Below are positions 7,516-15,498 of a DNA stretch of 21,872 bases, one piece after another (position 1 is the stretch's first letter; every line of letters begins with the position of its first letter). The notes beneath the pieces are model-generated. The model was not told where the DNA came from. It worked only from the letters and a program-made list of their open reading frames with translations, and made no database searches. The DNA is taken from contig DNSU01000023.1 in NCBI GenBank assembly GCA_003499585.1, positions 1 through 21,872 on the forward strand, in the 5' to 3' direction. Source of the DNA: Cyanobacteria bacterium UBA9579. Lineage in GTDB: Bacteria > Cyanobacteriota > Vampirovibrionia > Gastranaerophilales > UBA9579. Made by a program: the position numbers and the translations under genes.

Positions 7516-8680
7516 ATTGTGCCTCTTCCGGCTGGATTTTTTTAATTCTTTTTCTTGATATATTTAATAGAATTCCAAGCATCATCATAGTTACTACAAC
7601 AGAAGTGCCTCCGTAACTAATTAAAGGAAGTGTAACTCCGGTTATAGGGAAAACCCCTGTAGCTACACCGATATTAATAAATGCCTGTATCCCGATAGCA
7701 AATGTTATTCCAAGAGCAAGTAGCTTTCCAAAAGTATCTGTACATCTACTAGCAATTATCAGGCCTCGTTGAATAAAAGCCAAAAATACTCCGATCAATA
7801 TCAGACAACCTATTAATCCAAGCTCTTCAGCTATTACAGAAAAGATAAAGTCAGTATGCCTGAATGGAAGCCAGAATAGCTTTTGCTTGGAGTTTCCAAA
7901 ACCAACTCCGAATATCCCGCCAGAGCCAATGGCATACCATGATTGTATTAAATTATAACCTATTCCCTGGGGATCAGCCCATGGATTTAACCAACCGGTT
8001 ATCCTGTTCATCTGATAGCCGTGCATATTCGGTAAAACAGAAAGCGCCAGTATCCCGGCACATCCGCCAAGCAGCAAGGATGATATTCCTCCAGCAAGCA
8101 TCAATACGCCAGCTATCATAACAACTATCGTAGCAACGCTCAAATTAGGCTGCTTTAAAATTAATATGGCCATAATGCCAACTAAGCCAAGATTAATTAG
8201 TAGTTTTTTATCAAAAATTGTTTTTGCACTGACCATTGCGGAGGAAATTAATAAAATAGCTGCAATTTTAGCCAGCTCTGAGGGTTGAATCGGAACCCCG
8301 ATCAGCCATCTTGAAGCACCATAGCTTTCTTTCCCCATTCCGGGAATATATGTTGCCGCAATTAAAGCAAGGGATATCAGAGAAAAAGGCATTATATATT
8401 TTTTTAGTTTTCTATAATCAAATTTGGCGAAAAATACCAGACAAATTACCCCTAACCCAACATACATAAGATGTTTAAGGAAATAATAAGCTGGATTGTC
8501 ATATAAATATATGCCTTCAGGAGCACCCGCACTAAAAATGGCCATCATGCCAAATGATATCAAAATTACTATTATTATCAACAAGGTACTATCAGGTGAA
8601 GATACTATCATTGACCCCTGATTTCTTGCCATTTTTCTTCTTTTAGCTCTAAATTTATTCGTTGCTTTTTTTAATGACAT
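7505..8680 (-). CDS. ftsW: septal peptidoglycan glycosyltransferase FtsW (SEDS family)
   Basis: FtsW polymerises lipid II glycan at the division septum with a partner class B penicillin-binding protein. From the ATG at 8680 it is 391 residues with about ten membrane segments. SEDS hallmarks are present: IQPSELAK, RITGWLNPWADPQGIGYN, GFGNSKQKLFWLPFRHTDFIFSVIAEE (the extracellular loop region with the functional Asp) and FPITGVTLPLISYGGTS. Its place between murD and murG favours FtsW over RodA/SpoVE. The start is uncertain: ATG 8680 overlaps murD by 26 bases with AAGGA very close to the codon, while ATG 8632 would start just after murD without a clear ribosome site. The N-terminus before the first membrane segment is Lys/Arg-rich, as expected for a cytoplasmic end. 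Confidence 0.93.
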   Translation of the reverse strand: MSLKKATNKFRAKRRKMARNQGSMIVSSPDSTLLIIIVILISFGMMAIFSAGAPEGIYLYDNPAYYFLKHLMYVGLGVICLVFFAKFDYRKLKKYIMPFSLISLALIAATYIPGMGKESYGASRWLIGVPIQPSELAKIAAILLISSAMVSAKTIFDKKLLINLGLVGIMAILILKQPNLSVATIVVMIAGVLMLAGGISSLLLGGCAGILALSVLPNMHGYQMNRITGWLNPWADPQGIGYNLIQSWYAIGSGGIFGVGFGNSKQKLFWLPFRHTDFIFSVIAEELGLIGCLILIGVFLAFIQRGLIIASRCTDTFGKLLALGITFAIGIQAFINIGVATGVFPITGVTLPLISYGGTSVVVTMMMLGILLNISRKRIKKIQPEEAQYAV

Positions 8681-10016
8681 AATCCTTAAAGACTCGTCCT
8701 CTTTCCTCAAAGTTTTTAAACATATCAAAACTTGCACATGCCGGTGCAAACAACACAGGACCCAGCTTTAAGTTTCCTGCTGCATCTATTGCTTCTTCCA
8801 GCGTAACTGCTCTTGAAATATTCGTATAATTGCCATCCTGCAATGCCTGCTGGAATCTGTCAGCAGCTTCACCAATTAATACCACATGTGCAGCCTGTTT
8901 TTTAATAGTTTCAACTAATTCATTTAAATCAGTTCCCTTATCTCTGCCACCTGCAATTAATACAACCTTGTCATCATTAAAAGCTTTTAATGCACAGATA
9001 GTCGAATCACAATTTGTTGCTTTAGAATCATTATAATAACTAATTCCACCTATAGCTGTAACGTATTCAAGCCTGTGCTCAGGCGCTTTAAAGTTTTTTA
9101 TCGTTTCTCTGATTGTATCAGATTCTACTTGAACAACTGAAGCAATTGCTATTGCCGCCATTATATTTTGATAATTATGCTTTCCAATAAGTGAAATATC
9201 TTCAACTTCAATTATTTTTTCAATTTTATTTTTGCTTTTGGCAAAAATCTTATTATCTTTCATATATACTGAAGGGCCTGGCATTTCTCTGCCAAAGTAT
9301 ACAACATTTGATAAGCTTTTATGTCTCAATTCGCATATTTTAGGGTCACAGGCATTTAAGATCGCCCATATTGGAGATCTATGATCTGTAAATAGGCCTG
9401 CTTTTGCTTCAAAATATGCTTCTTCACTACCATGCCAGTCAATATGATCAGGTGTATAATTCAAAAAAAGTGCTATTTGAGGCTTAAAAACCTGATTTGT
9501 CTCTATTTGATAAGAACTGACTTCTGCCACAAAGTAGTCTATATCAGGTTTTTCCACAAGGCTTATAACAGGTAGGCCAATATTTCCACAGGCAGGGGCA
9601 TTATATCCTGCATTTGTAAGAATTTCTGATACAAGTTTAGTGGTGGTAGTTTTTCCATTAGTACCTGTAATTGCAATAAATGGCACTGAAGTTTCGGTAT
9701 AAGCAAGTCCAATTTCACCGGTTGACTGAATTTTATGAGATTTTATGAGCCTAATCACCTCAGAATGTGGAGGAATTCCCGGACTGGTAACGACAATATC
9801 AGAGTTTAAAATGGTTTCTCCCTGATGTCCGCCCATTTCAACCTTAATGCCAAGAACTTCCAATTCATCTATCTTTTGCTGGTCTTCTTGTCTTTCAGCT
9901 CTTTTCTCACTAATTATACAATCTGCCCCTTTACTTGATAGATACTTGGCGGTTGCTATACCGCTTAAGGAAAGTCCTAATACAGTTACGTTTTTATTTA
10001 TCCATTTAATCGTCAT
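8655..10016 (-). CDS. murD: UDP-N-acetylmuramoylalanine--D-glutamate ligase MurD
   Basis: MurD adds D-glutamate to UDP-MurNAc-L-Ala in the cytoplasm, using ATP. The 453-residue length is normal. Visible features are the N-terminal UDP-binding fold (VTVLGLSLSGIATAKYL), the ATP loop GTNGKTTTTK near 118-127, NIGLP, EVSSYQIET, NYTPDHIDWHGS, and EAYFEAKAGLF with the Lys that is carbamylated in Mur ligases. The C-terminal domain has APEHRLE, YYNDSKATN and AGGRDKGTD. I use ATG 10016, with GAGGG ten bases upstream; the in-frame TTG at 10025 is only one base from that ribosome site and is unlikely. It lies 18 bases after mraY and overlaps ftsW. Confidence 0.95.
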   Translation of the reverse strand: MTIKWINKNVTVLGLSLSGIATAKYLSSKGADCIISEKRAERQEDQQKIDELEVLGIKVEMGGHQGETILNSDIVVTSPGIPPHSEVIRLIKSHKIQSTGEIGLAYTETSVPFIAITGTNGKTTTTKLVSEILTNAGYNAPACGNIGLPVISLVEKPDIDYFVAEVSSYQIETNQVFKPQIALFLNYTPDHIDWHGSEEAYFEAKAGLFTDHRSPIWAILNACDPKICELRHKSLSNVVYFGREMPGPSVYMKDNKIFAKSKNKIEKIIEVEDISLIGKHNYQNIMAAIAIASVVQVESDTIRETIKNFKAPEHRLEYVTAIGGISYYNDSKATNCDSTICALKAFNDDKVVLIAGGRDKGTDLNELVETIKKQAAHVVLIGEAADRFQQALQDGNYTNISRAVTLEEAIDAAGNLKLGPVLFAPACASFDMFKNFEERGRVFKDYVIKKSNE

Positions 10017-10034
10017 TTCATTCAAACCCTCTAA

Positions 10035-11000
10035 TTAGGATAAGTATAATTTAAACATTATAGCTATTACTGCAAAAACTAATCCAACAAACCAGAATGT
10101 ATAAACAATTTTTGATTCAGACCATCCTGATAATTCAAAATGATGATGAATAGGACTCATCTTGAATATTCTTTTGCCTGTTGTCTTAAAGCTAATTACC
10201 TGTAAAATCACAGATAATGCTTCTATAACAAATATACCACCGATAATTACAAGCCATAATTCACACTTTCCAATTACTGCCAGTGTTCCAAGCACTCCAC
10301 CCAGCGCCAGGCTGCCAGTGTCTCCCATGAAAATTTTTGCAGGCAATTTATTGTAATATAAAAACCCAAGACAGCTTCCTGTAATCGCTACTGAAACTAT
10401 TGCGATATCAATGCGTCCTGTCACTATACATAAATAAGTAATAGCAGCTAAAGCTATAAACATAGTTCCTGCAGCAAGCCCATCAAGACCATCAGTTAAA
10501 TTGACGGCATTAGATGCACCAATAATTACAAATATTGCAAAGAACGGGTATAAGAGGCCTAGATCTATATTATAAAGTCCAAAAACAGAAACCGATCTCT
10601 CTCCAAGGAAAGTTACATATACCGCTGGAATTATTGCAATCAAAATCTGCAATAGAATTTTACCCTTTGCGCTCAAACCCTTGTTTTGCTTGTGGATTAT
10701 TTTAGCTATATCATCTTGAAATCCTATAAACGTAAATAAAGCAAAGGTTAATAAAATAATAAAAGTATCAAAGCTGGTTCTTTGTGCCATCAGTAATCCT
10801 AATGTAGCGGCAACCATAGCAGGCAACACAATAATTATCCCACCGGCAGTTGGAGTACCAGCTTTTTTGGCATGCGAAACAGGTGCTTCTTCCCTAATAA
10901 ACTGACCATATAGATTTTTTTTCAAAAAATCCAGATAAGGCACCCCTGCTATCAGGGTCAGCAACAGTGCTATTAAAGCTGATACATAAACTAACGTCAT
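10035..11000 (-). CDS. mraY: phospho-N-acetylmuramoyl-pentapeptide transferase MraY
   Basis: MraY couples the UDP-MurNAc-pentapeptide product of MurF to undecaprenyl phosphate, giving lipid I, in the cytoplasmic membrane. The 321-residue protein has about ten membrane segments and all key motifs: KKAGTPTAGG (45-54), the Asp pair in GFQDD (96-97), NAVNLTDGLDGLAAG (164-178), FMGDTGSLALGG (224-235, catalytic Asp region) and PIHHHFE (283-289). The length is slightly short compared with E. coli but normal for Gram-positive and cyanobacterial forms. The ATG start has AGG seven bases upstream, overlapping the murF stop TAG; the gap to murF is 8 bases. Confidence 0.96.
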   Translation of the reverse strand: MTLVYVSALIALLLTLIAGVPYLDFLKKNLYGQFIREEAPVSHAKKAGTPTAGGIIIVLPAMVAATLGLLMAQRTSFDTFIILLTFALFTFIGFQDDIAKIIHKQNKGLSAKGKILLQILIAIIPAVYVTFLGERSVSVFGLYNIDLGLLYPFFAIFVIIGASNAVNLTDGLDGLAAGTMFIALAAITYLCIVTGRIDIAIVSVAITGSCLGFLYYNKLPAKIFMGDTGSLALGGVLGTLAVIGKCELWLVIIGGIFVIEALSVILQVISFKTTGKRIFKMSPIHHHFELSGWSESKIVYTFWFVGLVFAVIAIMFKLYLS

Positions 11001-11008
11001 TAGTATAC

Positions 11009-12370
11009 CTATTTACCCACTTTTATTTCCTGCAAACCTTCTGCAATATACTCAAAAGACATAGATCTTGAAGCTTTTAACAATACAACAGAATTTGGTT
11101 CTATGCTATTAATTAGATATTTTACAACTTCATTGTTTTTACTGAAAGATTTAATTTTTGTTGCATCATTTTTTACAGTTTCAGTTATTAATCTTGCCTT
11201 GTCCCCAATTGTTATTAGTTGAGAAATTTTCTTATCATTCAAAAAAGTCCCGATTTCTCTATGGAGCACATCTTCATGCTCGCCTAATTCACCCATATCT
11301 CCTAGGACTAATACGATTTTAGAATTTTTATATGAGTTTATAGTAGCATTTATAGAAGCTTTCATAGAATCAGGATTGGCATTATAGCTATCATTAATTA
11401 TTTTTACATTATTTTCAAGCTCAATAACCTGCCATCTGTTTTCAATTGGCTTATACTGAGCTAAACCCTTAGCTATATTATCAGATGAAACTCCTGCCAG
11501 TTTACCTGCTTCAATTGCAGCTAAAGCATTAATAATATTGTATTCACCTGAAACATTTAATTGATAAGTATTATTCTTATATATAAACTGAGAACCATTA
11601 TCATCAGTCTTGATTATTTGCGCATCATTCAGGTCATAATAAGCAGTTTTCCCCTTCCAGAAAAGAGTTTTTTTGACCAACTCATCATTATAAGAAACAA
11701 GAACGCCTTCTTTGTTTAAATGTTTCACAATTTCACATTTTGCCTGAGCTATATTCTCAATACTGCCAAGCCTTCCTATATGTGCTGTTCCAATATTTGT
11801 TATTACTGCAACATCAGGTTGTGCGTATTTAGATAAAACTTCTATTTCTCCAGACCCTCTCATTCCCATTTCAACAACTAAAAATTCAGTATCATCAGGC
11901 ATTCTAAGCAAAGTCTGACATAAACCTACTTCATTATTATGATTTAGTTGAGATTTATGGGTTTTATACTGCTGTGATAAAACAGAAAATATCATTTCTT
12001 TTGTGGTGGTTTTACCGGAACTTCCTGTAACTGCAATTGTGAGAGGCTTTATCTTACGTCTTTTAGCATTGGCTAGCTTCAGATAAGCTTCTAATGTATC
12101 ATCTACTCCGATAACAAATTTTACTAATCCAGCGTAAGAATCCACCTGCTTTTTATGTTTTTTATCTACAAAATATCCTCTACAGCCATTTTCAACAGCT
12201 GTCTTTATAAAATCATGCCCATCAAACTTGGCACCTACAAGAGGCAGGAAAATTTCTTCAGGAGAAATTGTTCTGGTATCTGTAGAAATTGTAAAGTTAC
12301 CGGAAGTATTAGTTTGTAATAGTAACTCTGCACCTGTAATTTCTAAAATATCTTTAATCTGAAATTTCAT
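11009..12370 (-). CDS. murF: UDP-N-acetylmuramoyl-tripeptide--D-alanyl-D-alanine ligase MurF
   Basis: MurF adds D-Ala-D-Ala to the UDP-MurNAc-tripeptide, completing the soluble precursor that MraY uses. The 453-residue protein has the N-terminal substrate domain (STDTRTI, FLPLVGAKFDGHDF), the ATP loop VTGSSGKTTTKEM (114-126), SQLNHNNEVGLCQTLL, EMGMRGSGEIEVL, NIGTAHIGRLGS, and the C-terminal NDSYNANPDSMKA and LGDMGELGEHE. It is the first gene of the operon; a candidate promoter lies 36-64 bases upstream. The ribosome site is weak (GAG five bases before ATG). murE and murC, which usually sit nearby, are not in the window. Confidence 0.95.
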   Translation of the reverse strand: MKFQIKDILEITGAELLLQTNTSGNFTISTDTRTISPEEIFLPLVGAKFDGHDFIKTAVENGCRGYFVDKKHKKQVDSYAGLVKFVIGVDDTLEAYLKLANAKRRKIKPLTIAVTGSSGKTTTKEMIFSVLSQQYKTHKSQLNHNNEVGLCQTLLRMPDDTEFLVVEMGMRGSGEIEVLSKYAQPDVAVITNIGTAHIGRLGSIENIAQAKCEIVKHLNKEGVLVSYNDELVKKTLFWKGKTAYYDLNDAQIIKTDDNGSQFIYKNNTYQLNVSGEYNIINALAAIEAGKLAGVSSDNIAKGLAQYKPIENRWQVIELENNVKIINDSYNANPDSMKASINATINSYKNSKIVLVLGDMGELGEHEDVLHREIGTFLNDKKISQLITIGDKARLITETVKNDATKIKSFSKNNEVVKYLINSIEPNSVVLLKASRSMSFEYIAEGLQEIKVGK

Positions 12371-12405
12371 TTTTACTCAATTCAAATATGACTTTACCCT
12401 TTAGA

Positions 12406-12434
12406 ATTTTACAGTAAAAACAGGAGTACAGCAA
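12406..12434 (-). promoter_or_regulatory. candidate promoter of the murF-mraY-murD-ftsW-murG operon
   Basis: Read on the minus strand, a TTGCTG box (12429-12434) and a TAAAAT box (12406-12411) are separated by exactly 17 bases. The -10 box matches the consensus at 5 of 6 positions, the -35 box at only 3. The predicted RNA would begin near 12399 with a leader of about 30 bases before the murF ATG. This is a visual match in an A/T-rich region, so chance is a real possibility. Confidence 0.35.
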
Positions 12435-12573
12435 AATATCTATAAGTCAGGTATCAATTTTGCTACTTCAAAAATTGTTTTATTTGTTACAATAGGGTAA
12501 TATTTTTATTCTATTAAAGTAGTATATTTAGAATTGCAAGTAGTACTTTAAAATGCCAAATCAGGATGTAACT

Positions 12574-13278
12574 ATGAAAAAACTTCTTCTTTTAATAGTA
12601 ATGTTTAATTTAATTTCAATACCCGCATTTGCTCAGCAGGAAATACAGTTTAAACCTACAAAAAGACCATCATTGCTGATAAAGCGTGATTTTCCAATGA
12701 TTTATAAACCATCCAAACTAATTATTGGGCAGGAAAATAAAATTTCTATAAAAGCAGAACCAGGCAGCTATGTCTCATTAGCTTACTCAGAAAATAATTC
12801 AGGAGCACCTTTATTTTATGGACATAAATTAAGACTTGGTACTGAAAGAAAAACCAGAGAAGCTGTTATTCCTGAAAACGGACTGCTTGAACTTGGACTT
12901 AATCTTCCTGATGATAAAAGCCTTGAAGGCAAAACCATTTATTTAGAAGCAGTTATATGGAAAGATCAGGATTTCAGTGATCTGGAATTAGCAAAAGTCA
13001 TCGGTCCTAATGGCAGAGAAACCTCTAACAATGGTGTAATAGTAAGTTTACCTCCACAAGATGCATCCAGGCCAACGTTTGCCCCTGCAATGCCAGGAGC
13101 ACCCGTAGAAATGATGCACGCCGCAAAATATATAGATGATATGAAAAAAGGCTTTCAAGGAGAGGATTCATCCGAAGAAGATGAATCTCAGCCTGATATT
13201 CATAGAGAAATGCAAAATATGTATCAAACACCAGTTATTTTGAGAAATTTAAAGTCTCCTGAGTTAAATAATGAGTAA
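12574..13278 (+). CDS. secreted protein of unknown function, partner of the DUF4127 gene
   Basis: This 234-residue exported protein starts MKKLLLLIVMFNLISIPAFA, a textbook signal peptide ending in an AFA|QQ signal peptidase I site. I use ATG 12574 because AGGA lies seven bases upstream and the signal peptide begins there; an in-frame ATG at 12553 would add seven polar residues. The mature part opens with a basic stretch, then a region of beta-strand character (about 30-150) with Ig- or jelly-roll-like alternation. It ends with a Pro-rich linker (SLPPQDASRP, PAMPGAP) and an acidic, disordered tail rich in Glu, Asp and Ser. No lipobox or membrane anchor is seen, so it is probably periplasmic or released. 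The DUF4127 gene follows after 15 bases. I do not recognise the family. Confidence 0.8.
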   Translation: MKKLLLLIVMFNLISIPAFAQQEIQFKPTKRPSLLIKRDFPMIYKPSKLIIGQENKISIKAEPGSYVSLAYSENNSGAPLFYGHKLRLGTERKTREAVIPENGLLELGLNLPDDKSLEGKTIYLEAVIWKDQDFSDLELAKVIGPNGRETSNNGVIVSLPPQDASRPTFAPAMPGAPVEMMHAAKYIDDMKKGFQGEDSSEEDESQPDIHREMQNMYQTPVILRNLKSPELNNE

Positions 13279-13293
13279 GTTAGAGGGTAAGGT

Positions 13294-14787
13294 TTGAATA
13301 GCCTGACTAAAATTATTTTAATACCACTGGATAATAGGCCTGTTAGCTATACTTTGCCTGTGCAAATAGGTCAATTAAATAATAATGTTGAAGTTTTAGT
13401 TCCTCCTCGAGAGCTTATAGGCGGACTTACACATAATACTAACGTAGATAATGTTCTGCTATGGTTAAATGAAACTATACAGAACAATAAAATAGATTTT
13501 ATAGTATGCAGTCTTGATACCATTGCATATGGCGGGTTAATTCCATCAAGAAGAAATCCTGATACTGAAGCTATGATAATGGCAAGATTAAGCGACTTTA
13601 AAATCTTGATTGAAAATCATAAAAAAGAGCATAATACTCGATTATATGCTTTTAGCAGTATAATGAGGATTTCAAATAACAATATTAATGAGGAAGAAAA
13701 AGAATACTGGGATAAATATGGTGAATTAATCTTCAAATTTTCCTATCTAACCCATAAAATCCAGCTGGAAGACAAAAAAACAGATAAAGATGAACTAAGA
13801 GAAATTACAAATCAAATCCCTGAAGAGGTTTTAAGAGATTATTTACTCGCAAGAAAACGCAACTTTGACGTTAATAAATACTATTTAAGCTGGATTGAAG
13901 ATGACTTTATCGATTTTATGGTATATAGTCAGGATGATACAGCTCAATACGGTCTTAATGTTATGGAAGGAAAAGCATTACAAGGTCTGATTTCAGAAAA
14001 AGATCTGTCATCAAAAATAACTGTGCAGACTGGGGCTGATGAAATTCCTGATAACTTGTTAATTAGGGGGCTAGTAGAAAAGAGCAACCAAAAGCTTTCC
14101 ATTTTTCCTGTATTTTCTACTGAAAAAGGCCCAAATATTATCTCAAGATACGAAGATAGAACCATTCTTGAATCAGCGTTCGGGCAAACAAATCTTTGTG
14201 GAGCCCAAATAACAGACTCAAAAGAAAAAGCAGATATTATATTACTTGTACATACTCCGGCAAATGCTCAAAATGACTATGCAATGAGTATATATGAAGA
14301 CCCGGAAAACGAAAAAGCAATAGAGCTTTGTATAAATATAATTAAAACCACAGATAAGCCTGTCATATTAGCTGATATTGCCTTTGCTAACGGTGCTGAT
14401 AATTTGCTTGCAAAAAAATTATTAGCTGATGGCGTTAATCTTGATATCTTATATGGATATGCAGGCTGGAATACTACCGGAAATACTTTGGGTTCAAGTT
14501 TATCTATGGGCATATCAAGATACCTTGCAGAGAAGTCCGGCAATTTAAATTTTGAAAATTTTAAAAAGCTACTTCTAATAAGAATATCTGATGATTGGGC
14601 TTATCAAACAGTAACAAGACAGAAAATTAGAGCCCTGACACATGAGGCAGACACCCTGATTTTAAACGAAGAATTAAAACCTCTGATAATAAATTTAGCT
14701 AAAAAGGTCAATTTAACTTTATCAAAAATTGAATTATCATTCCCCTGGAATCGAACTTTTGAAGTCGAAATAAACATAGAAACCTAG
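13294..14787 (+). CDS. DUF4127 family protein
   Basis: This 497-residue protein matches my memory of DUF4127 (PF13552), a family of unknown function in Firmicutes, cyanobacterial relatives and others. Conserved-looking blocks are IILIPLDNRPVSY at the N-terminus, VPPRELIGG, SLDTIAYGGLIPSRR, YSQDDTAQYGLNV, TGADEIPDNLLIRGL, LADIAFANGADN, YGYAGWNTTGNTLGSSLS and RISDDWAYQTVTR. The clustered Asp, Arg and His/Asn residues suggest an enzyme, but no reaction is known to me. There is no signal peptide, so it is probably cytoplasmic. The start codon is TTG, supported by GAGGG six bases upstream and by the DNRP motif beginning soon after. It is co-transcribed with the secreted protein upstream. Confidence 0.85.
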   Translation: MNSLTKIILIPLDNRPVSYTLPVQIGQLNNNVEVLVPPRELIGGLTHNTNVDNVLLWLNETIQNNKIDFIVCSLDTIAYGGLIPSRRNPDTEAMIMARLSDFKILIENHKKEHNTRLYAFSSIMRISNNNINEEEKEYWDKYGELIFKFSYLTHKIQLEDKKTDKDELREITNQIPEEVLRDYLLARKRNFDVNKYYLSWIEDDFIDFMVYSQDDTAQYGLNVMEGKALQGLISEKDLSSKITVQTGADEIPDNLLIRGLVEKSNQKLSIFPVFSTEKGPNIISRYEDRTILESAFGQTNLCGAQITDSKEKADIILLVHTPANAQNDYAMSIYEDPENEKAIELCINIIKTTDKPVILADIAFANGADNLLAKKLLADGVNLDILYGYAGWNTTGNTLGSSLSMGISRYLAEKSGNLNFENFKKLLLIRISDDWAYQTVTRQKIRALTHEADTLILNEELKPLIINLAKKVNLTLSKIELSFPWNRTFEVEINIET

Positions 14788-14806
14788 TATTTCAACGTAA
14801 ATAATG

Positions 14807-14821
14807 GGTGATATTATCACC
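14807..14821. repeat. short hairpin after the DUF4127 gene
   Basis: GGTGAT and ATCACC form a six-base stem around ATT, 20 bases after the DUF4127 stop. No T run follows, so it is not a standard terminator. It may form part of the larger structured region immediately downstream. Confidence 0.4.
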
Positions 14822-14828
14822 AAAATAA

Positions 14829-14907
14829 TGATTGGAGGAATATATTTTCTTCGTCGCTTGATATGCTAGCGCATATAGGCTCCTACAAAAATATATTCCT
14901 CCAATCA
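14829..14907. repeat. 79-base element with 20-base perfect inverted arms
   Basis: The left arm (14829-14848, beginning TGATTGGAGGAATAT) is the exact reverse complement of the right arm (14888-14907). The 39-base interior has its own six-base stem, ATATGC and GCATAT around TAGC. The left arm contains GGAGG and the right arm CCTCC. The element sits between the DUF4127 gene and the small protein gene at 14931, whose GGGGG ribosome site starts 14 bases after it. It is not followed by a T run, and I see no flanking target duplication, so neither terminator nor recent miniature transposon is clearly supported. An RNA structure in the leader of the small gene is the other option. Confidence 0.8.
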
Positions 14908-14930
14908 GATAATTAATTCAGGGGGAAAAT

Positions 14931-15140
14931 ATGAGAAGACATCACCACCAAAATCAAATGCACTCTTTATCAATACTAGGAGTTGCACTTTTAGGAACAG
15001 CCTTGCTAGCTCAGGCAATAGCATTTAAAGCAATTTATAAGCTTGCAATTAAAGGCATGGCAATAGATAAAGCAAAGTTTAATGAAGTCGAAATCAATAG
15101 CCTGAAAGTAAAAAAACTAAAAGTGGTTGAAAAAGAGTAA
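14931..15140 (+). CDS. small His-rich, membrane-anchored protein
   Basis: This 69-residue protein has a strong ribosome site (GGGGG seven bases before ATG). It opens with RRHHHQNQMH, then one hydrophobic segment at about 13-35 (LGVALLGTALLAQAIAF), then a basic, beta-like tail with alternating hydrophobic residues (KFNEVEINSLKVKKLKVVE). The layout fits a single-pass membrane protein, with the histidine cluster possibly binding metal; that is inference. I recognise no family. The long inverted repeat directly upstream may regulate it. The gene ends two bases from the convergent zinc-ribbon gene. The ribosome site and regular composition argue it is real despite its size. Confidence 0.65.
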   Translation: MRRHHHQNQMHSLSILGVALLGTALLAQAIAFKAIYKLAIKGMAIDKAKFNEVEINSLKVKKLKVVEKE

Positions 15141-15142
15141 AA

Positions 15143-15394
15143 CTAACTATTTACCTGCTCTTCATCATGAAATCTGGGGAAATAATACTCCCAGGTTTTA
15201 ATTTCGCCGCAATATTTGCAGACGGAATGAGAATTCATAAAGGCAAGATCAGGAATAAATTCATATCCATCAACATTAATAATAATTTCGCCGTGCTCGT
15301 TAAATTTTTCCGAATATTGCCCCTGCCCCTTGTATGCTGGGCTCATCATCAATCCGAAATTATCTACTGATTTACATTTTGTGCATCTAAACAT
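15143..15394 (-). CDS. small zinc-ribbon-like protein
   Basis: This 83-residue protein has two CxxC pairs (Cys 4/7 in FRCTKCK and Cys 59/62 in VCKYCGE), the ligand set of a zinc ribbon. Between them lie a polar segment with a GQGQYSEKF stretch and a strand-rich part (EIIINVDGYEFIPDLAF). It ends with an aromatic and acidic tail. It has no membrane segment and is probably cytoplasmic. The ribosome site is weak, but the cysteine pattern and codon use support a real gene. The function is unknown; DNA, RNA or protein binding are all possible. No partner is indicated by the context: it converges with the small gene on one side and follows a membrane protein gene by 104 bases on the other. Confidence 0.65.
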   Translation of the reverse strand: MFRCTKCKSVDNFGLMMSPAYKGQGQYSEKFNEHGEIIINVDGYEFIPDLAFMNSHSVCKYCGEIKTWEYYFPRFHDEEQVNS

Positions 15395-15498
15395 TTTTAT
15401 TTTAGTAATACTCCTAAGGCAATGTACAGAATAAAAGTTCTTTCATAAATATCAAGGCATTATTGGAGTAGTCATTAGCCTGCGACAGTACGAAGTAC

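Noticed and set aside
8681..8749. A longer FtsW start at 8749
   Set aside because: It would overlap murD by 95 bases and add a polar 23-residue extension unlike known FtsW N-termini; ATG 8680 or 8632 fits better.
12514..12551. TTAAAGTA / TACTTTAA inverted arms 22 bases apart before the secreted protein gene
   Set aside because: Eight A/T-rich bases are weak evidence in this composition, and no matching promoter boxes were found.
14829..14907. The long inverted repeat as a simple rho-independent terminator
   Set aside because: Neither strand has a T run after the stem, and the 39-base interior is too long for a classical terminator loop.
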